Shown here in pieces: positions 58,901 to 64,000 of a DNA stretch of 64,000 nt (position 1 is its first letter; each line of letters starts with the position of its first letter). The notes below the pieces were generated by a model. The model did not search any database, was not told where the DNA came from, and worked only from the letters and a program-made list of their open reading frames with translations. Source of the DNA: Branchiostoma floridae (taxonomy: Eukaryota > Chordata > Leptocardii > Amphioxiformes > Branchiostomatidae); the NCBI RefSeq assembly GCF_000003815.2, contig NC_049997.1:6473204-6537203 (forward strand). The letters run 5' to 3'. The position numbers and the translations under genes are program-made.

Positions 58901-61900
58901 GACAATGAAACTGTATCAGCTTTACTGGCAGCTGGTGCGGATGTGAATGTACAGGACGGGCTGGTAGGTTGAATGACCGTTGAGTTGCATCACTAGTTTT
59001 GTTCCTATACCAGCATGTATTTTGTTTTCACTTGGATCTTGTAGAGGTAGTCTCAATTATCTGCAGTTCAGTCAAAATGTCTCTAATAGAATTAACATTG
59101 TACTTCAACTTATTCTACCATATTAAAGACTGATCTCTTTTGCAGGAAAGAACTCCCCTGCACCTGACAGCAGAAAAAGGCCGCTGTAAAACTGTATCGG
59201 TTTTACTGACAGCTGGTGCAGATGTGAATGCACAGGATGGGCAGGTCGGTGGATTGAATGCTTACAGCACATGTTCCTGTACCTTTAAGGAATATTGTGG
59301 AATTGTCATAAATTTTGTACGGTCGTTCTAACACAGGTACTATGTATAAAAAAATGCCACACATTTGAACATCCTATGGCAATACCGAAGACCATATGAC
59401 TGTTTTACAGCAAAGGATTCCCCTGCACCTGAGAATTGCCATCAATTATATTTACAGCTGGTGTAGATGTGAATGCATGAGGTTGTGTACCAGTTGCAAT
59501 TGTTATCTAATTTGATAATGTAGTAGTATTTCCTCAAACAGTATTTCCATGTAAATCAGTGTGTTCTGATGACATACTGAAAAGATCTGATGTATTTTAC
59601 AGCAAAAAACTCCCCTGCACCTGGCAGCTGAGAATTGCCACCCTGAAGCTATATCAGCTTTACTGGCAGCTGGTGCAGATGTGAATGCAATGGACAATAA
59701 GGTACTTTGAGAGGTTTCAGCTCTAGATCTGTACTTTCTTGGTTCTGCAATTGCAATCTGTTAACAATGCATGTAATGTAAGATATATCGAATTCTTACA
59801 CAGCCATACTTTGCTTGAAGGTGTCATATTTTTTCAGGGTAATTGCCCCCTTCATTATGCAAGGGCAGAAGATTACTCAAAAAAGTGTGTGAAAGTACTG
59901 CTGCAACATGGAGCTGATGAACATGGCCAGAAGGAGGTACATTTATTTATTGAGCTTTTACTAAAAGTAACCTTTCCATAGTCAAGGAATAAGCATACAA
60001 ATGCTACTTCATACACACAAAAAATCAAAATAGTTTTGCCAAAAACAATAGAGGAAGTTCTGGTAAGGTGGTTTCTGCTTTCCTTGCTTTTAGGTAGGCT
60101 TTATCTGGAAGAACATTAGGCCATACCAAATTTATTTGTTGCTTCTCTGGTGTTTTTTAGAAAATAATTGGACAAACAGGTCAAAACAAAAAATACAAAT
60201 ATATTTTTCACAAGGTCTGGGGCTTATTATGACAATAAATAACACAAAATGACACGTTTACGCAATGCATCCCTTACATTGATTTGTTACTAATGTTCTG
60301 AATGAATGCACTGTTTTCAGACCGAAATTTTGTGGCTCTGAATACCAATATTTACAGGTTGGTGATATCAGAATGTGAATTATTGTAGGGGAAACGTTTT
60401 TTATTGTTTTGAAAAAAATGACAGTTGGGTTCGAGATTCAACAAAAAAATTGTGTGGCTTTAAGTTTTTAGAAAAGTCAGACTCTATTTTTAGAAGATTT
60501 TGTTCCCCATCTTACACTGAGATTTATTCTCATTAATCTCAACTCAGGAAACGTTTCTCGTGCCACCATCATTAAAATTATGTATATTGAATGACCATTT
60601 ATATTTCTCTATGTTAAACTAAATATATCATGTAGTGTTATTCAAGACTCAAAAGAGACTACCCTTTGTCTGGTAACATAACAATTAACAACCTCTCATT
60701 TTTAGGACAGATGCAAAATGTCATGTAATCGTATGGCATATGCCATTCAGTAAATCTTCAGTCATTTGTGATAAAAATAACACGTTTAGATCGTAGTTAT
60801 AAAAAAACATGCTTTGGGATGCCAAATTATCTGTGCCAAAAATTTCTAAACTAGAAAAATTGCCAATCGTATCATTTCAGCTCCAAAAGAGACAACTGAC
60901 AGATGACACAGGCGAAGCAGAGAGCAAGAAGAGTAGCGGTATTGGTAACAATAAAACTTTTTTTAACGAACCAAACTAATCAATCAATAATTTCTTCTGA
61001 AATAGATTGGTAGTAGAATATAGATTCTGAAATCTAGAGATAGATAAGAACCAGGTTAATCATATTTGTACATTATCTTCTAAGAAGTTAGTGGAGTCTA
61101 AATTATGCTTTCCTGACAATCAAGTTAGCTTGTTCATTGAATGTCAGATATTTTGATTATTGAAAATTATTGAAACTCCAGTCATTGTTAACCTTTATGC
61201 TAGCTCCCTTCCCCTTCATAGATATTGTCGTTGGATCATTTCTACATATGAAAACATCATCACGATGGTAACTCTTCTAGACTTGGAGCAGATGCTGGGC
61301 ACAATTCTCAGCCGGCTGGAGGAGACAGATGTAAGGCTGCTGATGCGGGTGTGGTCTGCACGTACCGGTAAACAGGAAATTCCACGGACAGAGGCACCAG
61401 TTGACGTGATGAAGGGCATGATGAGGAGTGAATACATCACAACAGGTGTGCATCCATTTTTTTCTAAGGCAATCAACAATTATACTGAAGTTGTAGTTGT
61501 TGATTTCAGATATGCACAAACAAATTCAATTTGTAAGACAATGTTACCATTTCAGGAGACCTCAGAATCCTGCAAAAGGACATGGTAGCAGCTGGGATCA
61601 GCTTTCCTGCGATTGTACGAAACATTCCAGGTAGCTCAACTTTGGTTACTAATCATATCTCTGTTGGAAAGAACTATGAAATGCTATGTACTTCAGGCTA
61701 AGATAAATGTGAAATCAAACAAAACCAAGAATTCTACGACCTCCGCCAAATGATTTCGAGTAAAGTGTTAATGTTGTCCAGTGATTTTTCAAATATGGTC
61801 CTCATTTGCATAAATTGTCATAGTTGATCATCTTCTCCCCTCAACTAGCGTAAATTGTTCAAATTATGTAAGTCGTTCCTATAAATTTAGTGTTTCGTCA

Positions 61901-63827
61901 TAAATTATGTGACTGTGACAGTGGTTTGCTTCATTTATGTATAATAGTGTTCACATTCATGCTGCAAGTGATTTCCTCCTTTCCTTCTAATGTGAAATAG
62001 CCCTCTTGGATCATGATTTACATTGTATGAGCTGTACCGTCATTGTCTATTTACAGCTGCTTGCTACCATTGGGAAGTAACAATAAGCTTTGAAACATTG
62101 ATGATATAGTAATGGTTTTGACTTGCTAGCTAACAGATTGGTGATTATAAAACCAACGTTTGATTATAAAACCAACGTTTGACTCAAATATTGTGTTTGT
62201 TTTCTAATGAAGATGCCAATGTCTTGTAGGTGTACCAGAAGAATTGAAGTACACAAGGACATTAGAGGCTACAGTTGGACCCACAGGTGGAGAGTTGGAG
62301 ATTTCTGGGTTTGTCAAACTTGTCGTACCACCAGGCGTCCTTCAGCAAGACACAATGGTAACCATCTCAACTGTAGATGTTGCGGCTATCCTCAGGGATC
62401 CCGAGAGCGTAAACTGGCTCTCCGGCTATCCCTGGTCCCTGGGTGAGGATGTCTGTCCTCGTGAGCTACTGGATCAGGTGCTGTTCTCCCCAGCTGTTGA
62501 TATTAACCTACATGGTGCACAGCTGAGTGGATCAGTGGAGGTGCAGACATGGCGACCTCCAGGTTCTGAAGGGATGGAGTGTCGTCTGCTGAAGCATCAC
62601 GATGAGGAAGGCTGGAGGGATGTCACAGCTTCAACTATTTTTCAAGCATCTCAGGAGAAAGTGTCAATTTTTCAGTACACCTTCAGCCCAGACATTATTC
62701 TCTGGGTTTCTGTGCCTATTGTAATTGTAGTTGGAAAGATGATGGTTGAAGCACTATCATCAAGAACTCTGGATTGCCATTTTGCAGCATACACCAAGCC
62801 TGGTACAGATGATACACAATTTCACGTTGTCTGTAGAGATCGGCGCGTTGAGGCAGATGATTATCTCCCAGGCTTCACCATGTGTGGCAGCAATGCAGCA
62901 ATGTTCGATCTTGTGAATGGGGATATACTTGACATTGCAGTAAGTGTCCGAGGAGGACAAAGCCATTCCAAGCAGATGGAATTACGGTCCAAGCAGTGCC
63001 GTGACAAAAACGGCCAGAATATACAACTCTTGCTGGACCGACTTAATGGAAACCGTGTTAAGGGCGAGGTGGATGTCAAAAAAGTTCAAGTGCCATTAAA
63101 TCGGACTGTATGCCAGTTCATTTTCAAGGAGGTAAAGTGTGATATAAGCAGATGATGAGTCTTTTTTCAGTGAAGGCTGTTGATTGCATTCTGTTGAATG
63201 TCACTAGAGTGTATTTGACCTTCCCTGAAACTGAGATTATGTAACAATATGCAACAAAGTAACAAAGTGCAGAAAACGATAATGTTAATGATGACGCCAG
63301 CAAACCACCTGTGCAATTACATGCTTACACCACACCACACTATAGTTTCAAATAACGCCATGTTCTTATCATTTTATCAATATCACTCAGAATCCGTATT
63401 TGTTATTTCAGGAAGGTGGTACCTTGCAACGTAAGTGTACATTGTTATTTGAGCCATAGATTTCTTGACAATGTTATGAATGCTTGTAGAAAATTGACCA
63501 ATCTTTGTCAATTTACCTTTGATTTGTACTAAAAGGGTTGTTCAAGTATGTATAAAATTTGAAATTTTAATATGAATGAAAGCTTTTTTCTGAATTTTCA
63601 CTGTTTCTTAATAATGTTTGGATGCTTGAATTTGCCATTTTACGCACATATTATAAGGGGACGACAACTATACACCAACAACAAAAGCCCGATCTTGTAA
63701 AAGATCTATCATCGACCCTGAGCCAGCTACGGTGCCAAGAAAGAAGAGGAGAAAATCGGGACGTCAGAAGAGAGATGATGGAGCAGGCCCCAGTGGTGTC
63801 AGGTTGGATTCAGGAGCTACAGGTTAA
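43924..63827 (+). CDS. Ankyrin-repeat/ZU5 protein, about 35 exons, about 1367 aa
   Basis: Exon 1 is 43924-43947 (MAEKRLKQ), exon 2 45549-45644 (divergent capping repeat). Single-repeat exons start at 46057, 47277, 47553, 47835, 48077, 49559, 49876 (105 nt), 50164, 50655, 50884, 51673, 52915, 53335, 53603, 55199 (105), 55457 (102), 55715, 56629, 56965, 57962, 58220, 58599, 58865, 59146, 59603 and 59838; all others are 99 nt and all are phase 0. The consensus is TPLHLAAEKGHHETVSALLA then AGADVNVQD. Then come linker exons 60881-60944, 61281-61445 and 61556-61630, the ZU5-containing exon 62230-63131 (GFVKLVVPPGVL), a 19-nt exon 63412-63430, and a last exon 63658-63827 with a basic PRKKRRKSGRQKR. 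Ankyrin repeats bind proteins; ZU5 occurs in ankyrins, UNC5, PIDD and NLRP1-type proteins. The exon at 47835 lacks an AG acceptor. The last two exons are less sure; reading through 63131 gives a stop at 63155. Confidence 0.88.
45086..45507 (+). mobile_element. tRNA-derived SINE in intron 1 of the ankyrin gene
   Basis: The head has GTGTGGCGCAATCATTAAGG (box A region) and GGGTTCGAAACCG (box B). Next comes a body with 'cttgtgcccttgggaaagac' and 'ggttaaaatgagtatctgg', then a tail ending in 'aataactattattattt'. It lies about 40 bp before the exon 2 acceptor. Confidence 0.8.
46581..47024 (+). pseudogene. LINE reverse-transcriptase C-terminal fragment
   Basis: The open frame includes LEYCC-like MEYCCHIWSEASQ, LKRVQNRVRN, a middle segment, FVPRTTSFRNKFPRDCFP and YNLNVFKSK, ending in a stop. 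This is the thumb and tail of a CR1/Jockey-like RT. It sits in the intron between ankyrin exons 3 and 4 and is 5'-truncated. Confidence 0.78.
48210..48900 (+). repeat. Diverged tandem units in an ankyrin-gene intron
   Basis: Units of about 150 bp share 'aactcgaga', 'gatggat', 'gaaaggaaggtcaagttcga' or 'gaaaggcatgcctagttcga' and 'gg.cctggcg..ttgttttggtactgc'. About four copies, origin unknown. The rest of this 1.4-kb intron (to 49558) shows nothing else. Confidence 0.6.
51772..52914. other. Long ankyrin-gene intron with a truncated repeat-exon
   Basis: Contains the start of a former repeat-exon at 52534-52550 ('caagaaactcccctgcg') after a T-rich tract, but the acceptor is 'accg' and the rest is lost. 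No other feature recognised. Confidence 0.6.
54613..54740. repeat. Interleaved inverted repeats built on TTATGCAT
   Basis: 'ccaatggctatgc' (54614) pairs with 'gcatagccattgg' (54684). 'ttatgcataaggttcc' pairs with 'ggaaccttatgcat', which occurs twice more. The block folds into several alternative hairpins. Origin unknown, MITE-like size. Confidence 0.65.
54931..55143 (+). mobile_element. Retroelement tail fragment, related to 17640-17860
   Basis: An open frame with FKRLDATDRFTHSLRCQN and KIGKCVKDCFAIRKN. The less decayed of two copies in the window. It lies just before the ankyrin exon at 55199. Confidence 0.5.
55932..55979 (+). pseudogene. Dead ankyrin repeat-exon
   Basis: After 'ttttaaag', the sequence 'caaatgactttcctctaccg' matches the start of the repeat-exons (caaagaactcccctgcacct) but runs into TAG after about 15 codons, with no donor at the expected place. 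Confidence 0.6.
57064..57961. other. Ankyrin-gene intron, nothing recognised
   Basis: Open frames at 57567-57915 on both strands overlap each other and lack splice or family support. Confidence 0.5.
59411..59481 (+). pseudogene. Ankyrin repeat-exon with internal deletion
   Basis: A normal acceptor (ttttacag) and start (caaaggattcccctgcacct) are followed by loss of about 28 nt in the middle. The remaining 71 nt would shift the frame of everything downstream. It is probably skipped or dead. Confidence 0.75.
59937..60880. other. Intron after the last ankyrin repeat
   Basis: AT-rich, no exon or repeat family recognised. Confidence 0.5.
61631..62229. other. Intron before the ZU5 exon
   Basis: A short duplication, 'gattataaaaccaacgtttga', occurs twice at about 62140-62181. 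Otherwise nothing recognised. Confidence 0.55.
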
Positions 63828-64000
63828 CAGCTGCTGATTACAATTTGCTTTTGATTACTGAAAAGTAAAACTGCTGTTAGGCAAATTTAGCTTACAGAAT
63901 AGCTAAATATTCAACTGACCATGACAAGAAAGGCAGAATTTTTTGTGCATGTGTTTGTGAAATTTCCCTACAGCTCCTTATGTGCCTTATGGCATTAAGT
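63828..64000 (+). other. Probable 3' UTR of the ankyrin-ZU5 gene, cut by window end
   Basis: No AATAAA is seen before the window ends, so the transcript end lies beyond it. Confidence 0.4.

Noticed and set aside
62207-62446. 79-aa Arg/Cys-rich frame
   Set aside because: Out-of-frame shadow of the ZU5 exon, which is supported by splice phase and domain match.
63622-63837. 71-aa frame as the last coding exon
   Set aside because: It looks coding-like, but the frame that joins the 19-nt exon in phase is the other one, ending at 63827. Not fully excluded.

Overview
The window is animal nuclear DNA. Genes are built from many short exons with GT-AG introns, intergenic DNA is AT-rich and full of retroelement and MITE debris, and there are no bacterial-style operons. 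The gene families, exon density, repeat style and a 5S-rRNA-derived SINE fit an invertebrate deuterostome, most likely a lancelet (Branchiostoma). This is inferred from family resemblance only; no search was run.

Four protein-coding loci can be rebuilt exon by exon with consistent reading phase. (1) Positions 4816-11884, minus strand: a complete 12-exon alkylglycerol monooxygenase (AGMO/TMEM195), 459 aa. Three decayed copies of its terminal exon lie beyond its 3' end (3782-4534). (2) and (3) Positions 19341-24498 and 32690-38355, plus strand: two tandem 10-exon aldo-keto reductases (AKR1-type, 315 aa each) from a recent segmental duplication that copied introns and flanks. Copy B keeps the catalytic tetrad but has lost key cofactor-binding residues. 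(4) Positions 43924-63827, plus strand: a large gene of about 35 exons. Twenty-seven exons each encode one ankyrin repeat, nearly all 99 nt and all phase 0. They are followed by a ZU5 domain, a possible UPA-like region and a basic tail (about 1367 aa if all exons are used). The array also holds dead and damaged repeat-exons, so it is still turning over.

Layout: 1-3090, LINE 3' ends, a hairpin-repeat array, one isolated coding-looking terminal exon and two inverted-repeat elements. 3090-11884, AGMO with a 5S-derived SINE in intron 1. 11885-18870, mostly non-coding, with a weak two-exon candidate small gene, a 1.25-kb foldback element carrying Tc1-like transposase remnants, and LINE relics. 18870-25730, AKR copy A. 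25730-32430, an intact-ORF LINE (endonuclease plus reverse transcriptase, 927 aa), minisatellites and another RT relic. 32430-39215, AKR copy B. 39217-41600, an antisense LINE relic and a 5'-truncated L1/Tx1-type LINE. 41600-43920, a 19-bp tandem repeat and a candidate orphan exon. 43924 to the window end, the ankyrin-ZU5 gene with a SINE and LINE relics in its introns.

The loci look functionally unrelated: ether-lipid cleavage (AGMO), carbonyl reduction (AKRs) and a signalling or innate-immune-type scaffold (ANK-ZU5). What they share is local exon-scale duplication: AGMO terminal-exon relics, the whole-gene AKR duplication, repeated splice-donor boundaries inside the AKR genes, and the ankyrin exon array.
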